A model generated the notes under the pieces. That model saw only the letters and a list, made by a program, of their open reading frames with translations. It searched no databases and was not told the origin of the DNA. Shown here piece after piece: positions 42,392-52,082 of a stretch of 64,000 nt of DNA; position 1 is the first letter of the stretch, and each line of letters opens with the position of its first letter. The translations under genes and the position numbers were made by a program. Source of the stretch: an uncultured Paraprevotella sp. (GTDB lineage Bacteria; Bacteroidota; Bacteroidia; Bacteroidales; Bacteroidaceae). The stretch lies in contig CAJUGV010000002.1 in NCBI GenBank assembly GCA_910586505.1, positions 62,001 through 126,000 of the forward strand, written 5' to 3'.

Positions 42392-42399
42392 TACTTTTG
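42392..42399 (+). promoter_or_regulatory. -7 box (TACTTTTG) for the metalloprotease gene
   Basis: Exact TAnnTTTG match 19 bases before the start codon at 42419. Confidence 0.5.
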
Positions 42400-42418
42400 C
42401 CTATAATTTGGCTATTTT

Positions 42419-44374
42419 ATGAAACTACTGCATCTTATTGGCGGATTGTTGTTGACATTGCAGGTAGCAGCAGTTCCGGCCCGTTTTCATATTTTTCGTG
42501 CGCGGATGAGTGACGGGACTTTCCAGAATATTCGTTTTTACGGGGATGAAAATGGCAGTTATTATGTAAATGAAGAAGGGTTCGTTGTTGAAAAAGATGC
42601 GAATGGTCGTTTTTATGTAACTTTCGAGCGTCCGCATGAAGTTGCGGAAAAAAGAAAGGTACCGGGAAAAAGACTGGGTGATTTGGAAACGGCCCCAATA
42701 AATTCTATAGGTACCCCTAAAATTCCTGTCATATTGGTAAACTTTAGTGATGTGAAATTCTCAGTGGCTAATACTGATGAGAAACTGGTTGCATACTACG
42801 ACCGTTACTGTAATGGAACATTTGACGGAAACCTTTATACGGGTGCCGGAAGTTCGGGAGCTGTCCGTGATTATTTTGTTCAGCAGAGTGACAGTTTGTT
42901 TCTTCCTCAATTTGAGGTGATTGGGCCTGTTACGCTGACAAGACCCATGTCTTATTATGGTCAGAATGGGGCGAATGGAGTCAAGGACATTAATTACCGT
43001 GAGTTTACCCGGGAGGCCTTGTCATTGGCTGTAAATAGGTGTTCCGATTTTAAGGATTTGTTTGACAATGATGGTGATGGAATTGTGGATCTGGCTTTTT
43101 TCATTTACGCAGGTCTTCCAGAGTCAGATCCAGGTGTGACGGAAGATGCGATATGGCCGAAAGAAATGATATCTCCCACCACAATCGGAGGAATTACAAT
43201 AGCTGTGTCGGCTTGTTGCAGTGAACTTTCAAAGACAAGTAAGGGGGATGAGGCGGCTGGAATCGGTACGATGTGTCATGAGGTGTCCCATTCTTTAGGT
43301 ATGCCAGATGAGTATGACACACGGAATGTAGCATTAGGGATGTCTTACTGGTCGTTAATGGATTCCGGAAACTTTTGCAATAATGGAAGGACGCCGTGTG
43401 GCATGACGGCGTATGAACGGTCTTTCTTGAATTGGCGACCACTTGTGACACTAAAGAATAGTACTACGGTCAGACTTCGTCCGCTGGAGGCTGGAGGAAG
43501 GGGCTATAAGATTGTCAATGAGGAGGAACCGAATGAATATTATATACTTGAAAACAGACAGGCTGTCGGGTGGGACCGTGGTTTAAGCCGGTTGGGGCAT
43601 GGCATGTTGGTGGTGCATGTGGACTATAATACATCCGCGTGGGGCAATAATGCCCTGAATATGGATGAAACGCATCAGCGTATGAGTTTTATTCCGGCTA
43701 ACAATGTATATGTAGGTCCGAAAAATGCAAAGAGTGCGGTAGAGTTGTTGGAGGCACTGAACGGTCAGCTTTACCCCGGAACGACAGGGAATACGTCTTT
43801 GACGAATGAATCCACACCGGCTTCAGTGGTTTTTCAGGGTGGTTTTATGAATAAACCTATTACTTCTGTCCGCGAGATGGAAAATGGGGATATTATATTT
43901 AAGTATATGCCTAAGGGCAGATTGAAATGTCCGGTTTTGAGGAATGCGGAAGACATTACTTTTGAGAGCTTTAAGTTGAAGTGGGATGTTTCGGAGAATG
44001 CCATGTGGTATGATATTGTGGTGTATGGTGTGGATGAGGATGAACGACGTACGGAAAATCCTGTTTTTCGTGCGGATTCATTGAATGTGCCTGCATGTAT
44101 TGTGACGTTGGACGGATTTAAATATAAAAGATATGTTTATTCCGTTTCCGCAATGGCAGACGATTATGAAGATTCTCCATTTTCGGTTTTCGGTGAAGTG
44201 GAATTGCCAGCTGATGGTATTGGTGAGATAGAAACGGGTAATAAGAGTGAAGTAAAGATGTATACTATGTCGGGCATATTGGTCCAACCGTCTGATAGAG
44301 ATAAACTTCACCCTGGGGTCTATATAATAAATGAGAAAGGAAAGACACGTAAGGTAATTATAAAGAATCAATAA
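42419..44374 (+). CDS. M6-family secreted metalloprotease with T9SS-type C-terminal motif
   Basis: A 651-residue exported zinc protease. Signal peptide at 1-20, a short pro-region with the YVNEEGFVV pattern, and the zinc site HEVSHSLGMPDEYD (first His at 287), as in immune-inhibitor-A-type M6 peptidases. The region around residues 510-600 looks like a fibronectin-type domain. The last 40 residues (VKMYTMSGILVQP, HPGVYIINEKGKTRKVIIK) resemble the type-A sorting domain of type IX secretion substrates. The following DUF4923 gene is 16 bases away. Confidence 0.9.
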   Translation: MKLLHLIGGLLLTLQVAAVPARFHIFRARMSDGTFQNIRFYGDENGSYYVNEEGFVVEKDANGRFYVTFERPHEVAEKRKVPGKRLGDLETAPINSIGTPKIPVILVNFSDVKFSVANTDEKLVAYYDRYCNGTFDGNLYTGAGSSGAVRDYFVQQSDSLFLPQFEVIGPVTLTRPMSYYGQNGANGVKDINYREFTREALSLAVNRCSDFKDLFDNDGDGIVDLAFFIYAGLPESDPGVTEDAIWPKEMISPTTIGGITIAVSACCSELSKTSKGDEAAGIGTMCHEVSHSLGMPDEYDTRNVALGMSYWSLMDSGNFCNNGRTPCGMTAYERSFLNWRPLVTLKNSTTVRLRPLEAGGRGYKIVNEEEPNEYYILENRQAVGWDRGLSRLGHGMLVVHVDYNTSAWGNNALNMDETHQRMSFIPANNVYVGPKNAKSAVELLEALNGQLYPGTTGNTSLTNESTPASVVFQGGFMNKPITSVREMENGDIIFKYMPKGRLKCPVLRNAEDITFESFKLKWDVSENAMWYDIVVYGVDEDERRTENPVFRADSLNVPACIVTLDGFKYKRYVYSVSAMADDYEDSPFSVFGEVELPADGIGEIETGNKSEVKMYTMSGILVQPSDRDKLHPGVYIINEKGKTRKVIIKNQ

Positions 44375-44390
44375 TAAAAGGAGTGAAAAA

Positions 44391-45044
44391 ATGAAGTTAA
44401 AAGTAATCGTAGCATGTTGCTGCTTGCTGTTTGCTATAAATGCATCAGCGCAATTAGAAGATCTGCTGAAGAGTCTTCAGGGTAGTAGAAGCAATTCGGA
44501 GGCAAGTTCAAAGGATGATAAGGGAAAAGGTGAGGTATTGGGTTCTCTTTTCCAACATCTGATTGGAACGGCCAAGGTTGAAAATTCAAGTTTGAAAGGA
44601 GAGTGGTTCTATGAAAATCCGGCAGTAGTGTTTGAGTCATCTAACCTTTTGAAGAAAGCAGGAGGAAGTTTAATAACAAATACGACTGAGAAGACATTGC
44701 AGAAATACCTGACAAAGATAGGTTTTGTTCCCGGGAAGGTTCAACTTACATTTGATGGGGAAACGGATTTTACAATGATGATAGGAACCAGAAAGGTAAC
44801 AGGAAATTATACGGTAAATAATAATGAGATAACGTTTACGCGTCGTGGACTGATCAATCGTCCTGTGACTGCTAATTTAGCAGTCAAACTAAGCGAAATG
44901 CAGATAACATTTAAGGCGGATAAATTACTTGATTTTCTTACTCATATATCCAGTATGACCAGCAATAGCACACTGAAGATGATCGGGAATGTAGCCGGTG
45001 GATATGACGGAATGCAAATAGGTTTCCAGTTTAAACAAAAGTAA
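44391..45044 (+). CDS. DUF4923 exported lipocalin-like protein
   Basis: A 217-residue protein with a signal peptide (MKLKVIVACCCLLFAINASA). The mature domain has the DUF4923 look: GEWFYENPAVVFESSNLLKKAGG, then beta-strands such as LTFDGETDFTMMIGTRKVTGNYTV. The family is Bacteroidales-specific with unknown function. Probably co-transcribed with the M6 protease and followed by a terminator. Confidence 0.85.
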   Translation: MKLKVIVACCCLLFAINASAQLEDLLKSLQGSRSNSEASSKDDKGKGEVLGSLFQHLIGTAKVENSSLKGEWFYENPAVVFESSNLLKKAGGSLITNTTEKTLQKYLTKIGFVPGKVQLTFDGETDFTMMIGTRKVTGNYTVNNNEITFTRRGLINRPVTANLAVKLSEMQITFKADKLLDFLTHISSMTSNSTLKMIGNVAGGYDGMQIGFQFKQK

Positions 45045-45077
45045 TATATACTCTTGTGTTGCCGGGGAGCGTTTTTT

Positions 45078-45118
45078 ACAGGAAAGGTTCAAACGAATTA
45101 CTTTCCTGTATTTTTTTA
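45078..45118 (+). terminator. Intrinsic terminator after the DUF4923 gene
   Basis: Perfect 9-bp stem (ACAGGAAAG / CTTTCCTGT) followed by ATTTTTTT; A-rich bases on the other side let it serve the convergent gene too. Confidence 0.8.
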
Positions 45119-45120
45119 TT

Positions 45121-45534
45121 TTATTGAAAGGGGCTGAACTTTAATATGCGCGGGATCTTGACTAGTTTTTTATTTACGACTTTTTTAATTGAAATTCCTC
45201 CTTGCTGTTCGGCAATATAAGTAGAGTCGTTTTTCATTGTTAGTCTGATTTCTTGTATTTCTGAGCCAAGGTCATTGGACAGCCTTATTGTTGCTGTTTT
45301 ATCATTATTGATTTGCGAGGATGTCACCATCCATGTTCCGTAAATATTGCCTTTCATATATCCTTTCATAGGGCCGAATATCTCCATTCCTGGGACATTG
45401 ACACTCTCTTCATATAAATCTAAATGGAAATAAATTTTATTCTCTCTGTCATGAAGTACGACTTTAAAAGGATGGCTTGCTTCTATGGTAATAGTATACA
45501 GGAAAAACATGCAGGTTATAATTAAACTCTTCAT
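45121..45534 (-). CDS. Small hypothetical exported protein
   Basis: A 137-residue protein with signal peptide (MKSLIITCMFFLYTITIEAS). The rest is predicted beta-rich (KVVLHDRENKIYFHLDLYEES, YGTWMVTSSQINNDKTATIRL). No family recognised. It stands alone, convergent with the DUF4923 gene. Confidence 0.65.
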   Translation of the reverse strand: MKSLIITCMFFLYTITIEASHPFKVVLHDRENKIYFHLDLYEESVNVPGMEIFGPMKGYMKGNIYGTWMVTSSQINNDKTATIRLSNDLGSEIQEIRLTMKNDSTYIAEQQGGISIKKVVNKKLVKIPRILKFSPFQ

Positions 45535-45686
45535 AAATTACAGTAATTTTTGTTTAAAGTTAAACATGGTATTTCAGGAATACAAGCAGTTTAATCTTTT
45601 TTTTGATAAATTCCATGTTATAGGTAATATGATTGTTTTATTACTATCTGATGAAATGATTTTTAATAAAAATGGAGGCTTTTTCT

Positions 45687-45716
45687 TTTGAGGTTTCTGT
45701 AAAATTTGTAACTTTG
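45687..45716 (+). promoter_or_regulatory. Promoter of the glycogen genes
   Basis: TTTG (45687-45690), 18-base spacer, TAACTTTG (45709-45716). It lies inside an upstream extension of the frame (start at 45672), which shows that the true start is the ATG at 45741. Confidence 0.7.
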
Positions 45717-45740
45717 CCAACTGATTATAAAAGGTTAGAA

Positions 45741-47402
45741 ATGAGTAAAGAAATATTGGTTCCTGATTTTATTTTTGAATCGAGTTGGGAAGTATGCAAT
45801 AAGGTAGGAGGCATCTATACTGTATTATCCACTCGAGCTAAGACTTTACAAGATAAATTGAAAGACCAAATTATTTTCATCGGGCCGGATATCTGGAAAG
45901 GGAAAGATAATCCATTGTTTAAAGAAGATGAAAATTTGTTGAAATCATGGCGAGAGTTTGCACTAAATAAAAATTTGCATGTGAGAGTGGGGCGATGGGA
46001 AATCCCCGGTAATCCCATAGCTGTTTTAGTTGATTTTCTTCCATATTTTTCTATAAAAAATGATATCTATACCCAATTATGGAATGATTATGGAGTTGAT
46101 TCCCTTCATGCATATGGCGATTACGACGAAGCATCCATGTTTTCTTATGCTGCCGGTCTGGTTGTTGAAAATTTTTATAATTATGCTTTAAAAGAGACGA
46201 CTGAGCATGTTGTGTACCAAGCTCATGAGTGGATGACGGGCTTGGGGGCTTTATATATTCAAAAACATGTTCCCCAAATAGCTACTATATTTACTACACA
46301 TGCTACAAGTATCGGACGTTCTATTGCAGGAAATCATAAGCCTCTCTATGAATATCTGTTTGCATACAATGGAACTCAAATGGCACAAGAGTTGAATGTG
46401 GAATCCAAACATTCTATAGAGCGTCAGACTGCACATCACGTAGACTGTTTTACAACTGTAAGTGAAGTTACAAATCGTGAGTGCACTGAATTATTAGACA
46501 AATCTGCAGATGTGGTGTTGATGAATGGTTTTGAAAAGGATTTCGTTCCGACTAAAAGTCAATATACCAAGAAGCGTAGAGAGGCGCGGGCAAAGCTGCG
46601 TGAAGTGGCTGGAGCATTACTCGGAATGGAGTTCGGTGATGACGTGATGCTTATATCAACCAGTGGACGGTATGAATTCCGTAATAAGGGCATTGATTTA
46701 TACATGGAAGCACTGAATCGTTCTTTACGTAATAAAGAACTGAATCGTACTGTTTTGGCTTTCGTTGAGGTACCTGGGTGGGTATGTTGCCCTCGGGAGG
46801 ACCTCAAAGAAAGGCTGCTCTCTGATGAAGAATATGAAACTCCGCTTGAGTGGCCATTGGTAACTCACTGGTTGCATGAGATGTCGCATGATCAGGTAAT
46901 AGATTACATGAAGCGATACAATATGTGGAATCATCCTGAAGATAAAGTTAAAGTGATATTCGTGCCATGTTATTTGGATGGAACAGACGGAATATTCAAT
47001 ATGAATTATTATGATTTGCTTATAGGTATGGATATGACTATATTCGCCTCTTATTATGAACCTTGGGGGTATACGCCATTAGAAAGTGTAGCATTCCATG
47101 TACCTTGTATTACGACCAATCTGTCTGGTTTTGGAATGTGGGTAAATCAGTTGCTTGGAAAAGATGGTGATTTAGAAGATGGCGTTCAGGTGGTGCGGCG
47201 TACGGATTACAATGCCTCCGAAGTGGCTGATGCTATCAAGGACGCTATTACACGATATGCTTTATTTACTCCTAAACAGGTTGAGGCTGTGCGTAAAAAG
47301 GCCGTTGCCATATCAGAACATGCACTTTGGAAGAATTTTATACAATATTATTATCAAGCGTATGATTTTGCACTGCGTAAGGCAAAGTCGCGAATGGCCT
47401 AA
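45741..47402 (+). CDS. Glycogen synthase, GT3 (eukaryote-like) family
   Basis: Elongates alpha-1,4-glucan from a nucleotide sugar in the cytoplasm. The N terminus FESSWEVCNKVGGIYTVLSTRA and the late motifs FASYYEPWGYTPLES and TTNLSGFGMW match the GT3 glycogen synthases of fungi, animals and Bacteroidetes rather than bacterial GlgA (GT5). The ATG at 45741 gives 553 residues; the longer frame from 45672 runs through the promoter. The phosphorylase gene follows after 45 bases. Confidence 0.9.
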   Translation: MSKEILVPDFIFESSWEVCNKVGGIYTVLSTRAKTLQDKLKDQIIFIGPDIWKGKDNPLFKEDENLLKSWREFALNKNLHVRVGRWEIPGNPIAVLVDFLPYFSIKNDIYTQLWNDYGVDSLHAYGDYDEASMFSYAAGLVVENFYNYALKETTEHVVYQAHEWMTGLGALYIQKHVPQIATIFTTHATSIGRSIAGNHKPLYEYLFAYNGTQMAQELNVESKHSIERQTAHHVDCFTTVSEVTNRECTELLDKSADVVLMNGFEKDFVPTKSQYTKKRREARAKLREVAGALLGMEFGDDVMLISTSGRYEFRNKGIDLYMEALNRSLRNKELNRTVLAFVEVPGWVCCPREDLKERLLSDEEYETPLEWPLVTHWLHEMSHDQVIDYMKRYNMWNHPEDKVKVIFVPCYLDGTDGIFNMNYYDLLIGMDMTIFASYYEPWGYTPLESVAFHVPCITTNLSGFGMWVNQLLGKDGDLEDGVQVVRRTDYNASEVADAIKDAITRYALFTPKQVEAVRKKAVAISEHALWKNFIQYYYQAYDFALRKAKSRMA

Positions 47403-47447
47403 TATGAAAGAATATAGCAATAAATTTATAATTTAAATTGAAAGATT

Positions 47448-50012
47448 ATGAAGATTAAAGCAAGTTGTTCTAATGGAGCAAATTGGAAACAAGTAAATGT
47501 AAAGTCTAGGATACCCAAGGATTTGGACAAACTTGAGGAACTGGCCCGTAATATGTGGTGGGCGTGGAATCATGATGCACGTTCATTATTCCGTAGTTTG
47601 GATGAGGATTTATTTGAAAAAGTGGGTCAAAATCCCGTATTGCTTTTGGAACGTCTTAGTTACGAAAAAATGGAGGCTTTGTCAAAAGATACTTCTGTAG
47701 TTCGTAAGATGAATGAAGTTTATGCAGCTTTCCGTGAGTATATGGATGTAAAACCTGATAATACTCGACCTTCTGTTGCATATCTTTGTATGGAATACGG
47801 TTTAAATCAGGTGCTTAAGATTTACTCTGGAGGCTTGGGAGTTTTGGCTGGCGATTATCTTAAAGAAGCTTCTGACAGTAATGTGGACATGTGTGCTGTA
47901 GGGTTCCTTTATAGATATGGTTATTTTACACAGACCTTATCTATGGATGGCCAGCAAATTGCAAATTACGAAGCTCAGAATTTTGGAAGTCTGCCTATTG
48001 AACGGCAGTTGGATGCAGAGGGTAATCCAATGATTGTAGAAGTTCCATATCTAGATTATAAGGTATACGCTTCTGTATGGAGAGTTAATGTAGGGCGTAT
48101 CAAATTGTATCTTTTGGATACAGATAATGGTATGAATTCTCAATATGATGCTCCGATTACTCATGCTCTTTATGGTGGTGATTGGGAAAACCGACTGAAA
48201 CAGGAGATCCTGCTTGGTATTGGTGGAGTTTTGACATTGAAAAAGTTAGGTATTAAGAAAGATATATATCACTGTAATGAGGGACACGCAGCCTTATGCA
48301 ATGTGCAGCGTTTATTAGATTATGTACAGGAGGGACTTACTTTCAACCAATCTCTTGAATTGGTTCGTGCATCTTCTCTCTATACGGTTCACACTCCGGT
48401 TCCTGCAGGTCATGATTATTTTGATGAAGGTTTATTCAGTAAATATATGAGTGGCTATGCTCCGGCACTAGGTATCACGTGGGATGAATTGATAGGTATG
48501 GGACGTCAGAATCCAGAGGATCACTCGGAACGCTTCTGTATGTCTACATTTGCATGCAATACTTGTCAGGAAGTAAATGGTGTAAGTTGGCTTCACGGTA
48601 AAGTGTCTCAGGAGATGTTTGCTAATATCTGGAAAGGGTATTTCCCAGAAGAAAGTCATGTTGGTTATGTGACGAACGGTGTGCATTTCCCTACTTGGTC
48701 GGCATCTGAATGGCAGAAGCTTTACAATACTCATTTTGACAAAAACTTTATGCACGACCAAAGCAATGAGAATATTTGGGAAGCTATTTATAATGTTTCT
48801 GATGAGGAAATATGGAACACTCGTGTAGCCTTGAAGACAAAGCTGATACATTATATTCGTGAGAAGTTTCGCGATAGTTGGCTGAAGAATCAAGGGGATC
48901 CTTCACGTGTGATTTCTTTAATGGATAAAATTAATCCGAATGCTTTATTGATAGGTTTCGGACGTCGTTTCGCTACTTACAAACGTGCTCATCTTCTTTT
49001 CACGGATCTTGATCGTTTGGCTAAAATAGTTAATAATCCTCATTATCCAGTTCAGTTCCTTTATACAGGCAAGGCTCATCCGGCTGACGGTGCAGGTCAG
49101 GGGTTGATAAAAAGGATATATGAAATCTCACAACGTCCTGAGTTTCTGGGTAAGATTATTTTCCTGGAGAATTATGATATGCAATTAGCTCGTCGTTTGG
49201 TGAGTGGTGTGGATATTTGGATGAACACCCCGACCCGTCCGTTGGAGGCTAGTGGTACTTCTGGAGAAAAGGCTCTGATGAATGGTGTGTTGAATTTATC
49301 TGTCCTTGATGGTTGGTGGCTTGAAGGCTATAGGGAAGGTGCAGGTTGGGCGTTGACCGAGAAACGTACTTATGATAATCAGGCTTATCAAGACCAACTA
49401 GATGCTGCTACAATTTATAGTTTGCTTGAAAATGAGATTTTGCCGTTGTATTATGCACGTAATAGCAAAGGGTATTCTACAGGATGGGTTAAAACTATTA
49501 AAAACTCTATTGCGCATATCGCTCCTCACTATACGATGAAGCGTCAGTTGGATGATTACTATAATAAGTTTTATTGTAAGGAGGCTGCACGTTTTAAGGT
49601 GTTAGCTGCTGATAATTATGCCAAAGCAAAGGAAATTGCTGCTTGGAAAGAAATAGTTGCTTCTAAATGGGATGAGTTGGAGATCGTTTCTGCTGATAAA
49701 TGTGATGATTTGGTAAATGGAACGATTGAAAGCGGGAAAGACTATACTATTCGTATTGTTGTGGATGAGAAGGGACTTAATGATGCTATTGGTATAGAAC
49801 TTGTGACATTGCATACAGATGTAGAGGGGAAGGAGAGCATTTATTCTGTGGAACCGTTTGAGGTTGTGAAGAGAGATGGTAATTTGTACACATTTGAGGT
49901 GGTTCATTCCATTAATAATGCAGGAAGTTTCAAAGTTGCTTATCGAATGTTCCCGAAGAATGGTGATTTACCTCATCGTCAAGACTTCTGCTATGTAAAG
50001 TGGTTTAATTAA
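47448..50012 (+). CDS. glgP: Alpha-glucan (glycogen) phosphorylase with DUF3417
   Basis: Releases glucose-1-phosphate from glycogen or maltodextrins using PLP. The 854-residue protein starts with a DUF3417 domain (DKLEELARNMWWAWNHDARSLF) and contains CMEYGLNQVLKIYSGGLGVLAGD. The PLP-lysine region is EASGTSGEKALMNGVLNLSVLDGWW. The C-terminal 130 residues form an extra beta-rich domain. Placed with the synthase, it forms a compact glycogen build-and-break pair. Confidence 0.92.
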   Translation: MKIKASCSNGANWKQVNVKSRIPKDLDKLEELARNMWWAWNHDARSLFRSLDEDLFEKVGQNPVLLLERLSYEKMEALSKDTSVVRKMNEVYAAFREYMDVKPDNTRPSVAYLCMEYGLNQVLKIYSGGLGVLAGDYLKEASDSNVDMCAVGFLYRYGYFTQTLSMDGQQIANYEAQNFGSLPIERQLDAEGNPMIVEVPYLDYKVYASVWRVNVGRIKLYLLDTDNGMNSQYDAPITHALYGGDWENRLKQEILLGIGGVLTLKKLGIKKDIYHCNEGHAALCNVQRLLDYVQEGLTFNQSLELVRASSLYTVHTPVPAGHDYFDEGLFSKYMSGYAPALGITWDELIGMGRQNPEDHSERFCMSTFACNTCQEVNGVSWLHGKVSQEMFANIWKGYFPEESHVGYVTNGVHFPTWSASEWQKLYNTHFDKNFMHDQSNENIWEAIYNVSDEEIWNTRVALKTKLIHYIREKFRDSWLKNQGDPSRVISLMDKINPNALLIGFGRRFATYKRAHLLFTDLDRLAKIVNNPHYPVQFLYTGKAHPADGAGQGLIKRIYEISQRPEFLGKIIFLENYDMQLARRLVSGVDIWMNTPTRPLEASGTSGEKALMNGVLNLSVLDGWWLEGYREGAGWALTEKRTYDNQAYQDQLDAATIYSLLENEILPLYYARNSKGYSTGWVKTIKNSIAHIAPHYTMKRQLDDYYNKFYCKEAARFKVLAADNYAKAKEIAAWKEIVASKWDELEIVSADKCDDLVNGTIESGKDYTIRIVVDEKGLNDAIGIELVTLHTDVEGKESIYSVEPFEVVKRDGNLYTFEVVHSINNAGSFKVAYRMFPKNGDLPHRQDFCYVKWFN

Positions 50013-50046
50013 TAAAAACTACCACTTATTGAAGAATATTTGTTTT

Positions 50047-50084
50047 ATGCTCCTGAATGAATTATACATTCAGGAGCATTTTTA
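50047..50084 (+). terminator. Intrinsic terminator of the glycogen genes
   Basis: Perfect 13-bp stem (ATGCTCCTGAATG / CATTCAGGAGCAT) followed by TTTTTA, 34 bases past the phosphorylase stop. Confidence 0.88.
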
Positions 50085-50132
50085 TGTGTGATATTCGGAT
50101 GTATTTGAATTTAGTGGACTTGAAACGGAATG

Positions 50133-50161
50133 ACGGGAATAGCTATCAAAGTTATTCCCGT
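50133..50161. repeat. Near-perfect inverted repeat upstream of the recombinase
   Basis: ACGGGAATAGCT and AGTTATTCCCGT around a 5-base loop, one wobble. It may be a second terminator or a recombinase/regulator site. The remaining 50162-50354 shows only a short GTTCATT/AATGAAC repeat (50269-50299) and no gene. Confidence 0.5.
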
Positions 50162-50354
50162 TATTGTTTAATCAGTTATTTATAATAGGCAAACTTATTT
50201 GGGGTAATGTTGTAAATACTCATCTATCTTAATTTAAATGAATATTTACGCGTATAAAAGCTATGGTGGTTCATTGTCATAATATAGCATTAAATGAACT
50301 ATTTTGGGAAGTTGGTTAAATTTGAGTATCGACTAACCAATTTATAAATGTTAT

Positions 50355-51563
50355 ATGGCAACTATTAAAGTAAAATTTCGTGCGGCAACTTCAATGGAAA
50401 GAAAAGGTACATTGTTTTTTCAAATTATTCATGCTCGCTTAGTAAGGCATATTTATACAGCTTATAAACTGCATTTGTCGGAATGGGATGCTGGGCGACA
50501 GAGAATAGTTATGCCTTTAGATTCCGATAAGGTGCGGTGGGATTATTTGATATCTCTAGATAAATATTTACGTAGAGATTTGGAGCGGTTGAGTGTAGTA
50601 ATTATGCGACTTGAACGTACGGGACAGCCTTATACAGTTGATGATGTTGTTATGTTATATCGCTCACAATCTAATAATTGTGGCTTTATATCGTTTGCAA
50701 GTGAACTTATTGTTCAGTTGAGACGGATTGGAAAAGATTGTACAGCTGAGACTTATACTACTGCTCTTAATCGATTTATACGGTTTAGATGTGATAAGGA
50801 TATTTCGTTTGATGAGGTTGACTTTAAATTAATGCAGGAATATGAGATCTATTTAAAAAGTTCTGGGATTTGTCCTAATACATCTTCCTTTTACATGCGT
50901 AATCTTCGTGCCATATATAATTATGCAGTGGAGAAAGGGCTTACTTCACAGAGATATCCTTTTAAGCATGTGTATACGGGAGTTGATAAAACTATTAAAC
51001 GTGCTGTATCTCAGAATGTAATACGCCAGATTCGAGATTTAGATTTATCGTCACAACCAGCTTTGGAATATGCAAGAGATATTTTTATGTTTTCGTTTTA
51101 CACTCGCGGAATGTCGTTTATTGATATTGTTTTTTTAAAGAAGAAAGATCTTCAGAATGGTATATTGTCTTATCGTAGAAGAAAAACAAATCAACAACTA
51201 TTTATTAAATGGGAAAAGCCTATGCAGGATATAATGGCCAAATATGCGATGAATGATACCATCTACCTATTTCCTATTATTAGAAATAATGGACAGGAGG
51301 AAAGAAAGCAGTATAAAAGTAGGTTACGTCAAGTAAATAGATCTTTGAGAATAATTGGAGAAAAATTGGGACTGGCAGTTCCTCTGACTACATATGTAGC
51401 TCGCCACGGATGGGCAAGCATGGCAAAAAGTAAGAATATTCCTCTTTCTGTGATTAGCGAAGCAATGGGGCATGATTCAGAAGGTACAACTCGTATCTAT
51501 TTAGCATCACTTGATACTTCGGTGATAGATAAGGCTAATAGCCTTATTATAAAATCTTTGTAG
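50355..51563 (+). CDS. Tyrosine recombinase (site-specific integrase)
   Basis: A 402-residue integrase of the Bacteroides family: N-terminal arm-type DNA-binding domain (ATIKVKFRAATSMERKGTLFFQI), SAM-like core-binding domain (about 105-205), and C-terminal catalytic domain. Catalytic elements include the first Arg in YTRGMSFIDI, ARHGWASMAK (second box) and the Tyr in GTTRIYLASLD. Such enzymes either integrate mobile elements or invert promoters. No cargo genes or clear attachment sites flank it, so the target is unknown. Confidence 0.9.
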   Translation: MATIKVKFRAATSMERKGTLFFQIIHARLVRHIYTAYKLHLSEWDAGRQRIVMPLDSDKVRWDYLISLDKYLRRDLERLSVVIMRLERTGQPYTVDDVVMLYRSQSNNCGFISFASELIVQLRRIGKDCTAETYTTALNRFIRFRCDKDISFDEVDFKLMQEYEIYLKSSGICPNTSSFYMRNLRAIYNYAVEKGLTSQRYPFKHVYTGVDKTIKRAVSQNVIRQIRDLDLSSQPALEYARDIFMFSFYTRGMSFIDIVFLKKKDLQNGILSYRRRKTNQQLFIKWEKPMQDIMAKYAMNDTIYLFPIIRNNGQEERKQYKSRLRQVNRSLRIIGEKLGLAVPLTTYVARHGWASMAKSKNIPLSVISEAMGHDSEGTTRIYLASLDTSVIDKANSLIIKSL

Positions 51564-51603
51564 AAATATTGAGTTGTGATGGGATAGGTTGTGAGCATTA
51601 GAG

Positions 51604-52002
51604 TTATGTAATACCCAATAATTCGATTTCGAAAACAAGTGTTGAACCTCCTGGAATTCCTGGTTGTGAAAGTTTTCCATAACCTACTTCTGAGGGAATG
51701 TATATTTCCCATTTGTCGCCTATACACATTTGTTGCACTGCTATGACCCAGCCTTCTATAAGATCGCTCAAACGGAATGCGAGAGGAGTTCCGTTACGAC
51801 TGCTATCAAAGATTTTGCCATTAATGGTCCATCCTGTATAGTGGGTAGTGATAATACTTTGGGGAGTAGGATGTTTTCCATTATTGTTGCCGAGAGTTAA
51901 TACTTTATAATATACTCCTTTAGAAAGTGGTCTAACATTTTCTTCTGTTGCTTTTGCGGCAATCCAATTTTTGTTGGCTTTTATATATTCCTTTTTTGCC
52001 AT
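51604..52002 (-). CDS. FKBP-type peptidyl-prolyl cis-trans isomerase
   Basis: A 132-residue PPIase with a typical FKBP core: ITTHYTGWTINGKIFDSS, LIEGWVIAVQQMCIGDKWEIYIPSEVGYG and STLVFEIELLGI. There is no signal peptide, so it is cytoplasmic. It lies downstream of rpsP on the same strand, separated by a strong palindrome. Confidence 0.93.
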   Translation of the reverse strand: MAKKEYIKANKNWIAAKATEENVRPLSKGVYYKVLTLGNNNGKHPTPQSIITTHYTGWTINGKIFDSSRNGTPLAFRLSDLIEGWVIAVQQMCIGDKWEIYIPSEVGYGKLSQPGIPGGSTLVFEIELLGIT

Positions 52003-52015
52003 CTGTTGTTTTTAA

Positions 52016-52051
52016 ATGAATAAGGCGTACTTTTGTACGCCTTATTCATTG
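52016..52051 (-). terminator. Strong palindrome between rpsP and the FKBP gene
   Basis: A 16-bp perfect inverted repeat (AATGAATAAGGCGTAC / GTACGCCTTATTCATT, 4-base loop) 31 bases past rpsP. The T-run on the minus strand is poor (TTTAAAAA), so termination may be partial. Confidence 0.7.
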
Positions 52052-52082
52052 TTTGTTTGAAAGAAGTTTTTAATAGAAGTGT

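Noticed and set aside
45672..45740. Upstream start of glycogen synthase
   Set aside because: The extension contains a clear promoter (TTTG and TAACTTTG), so it is not translated.
50085..50354. Invertible promoter next to the recombinase
   Set aside because: The inverted repeats are hairpin-sized with 5 to 17 base loops, too close together to flank an invertible promoter segment.
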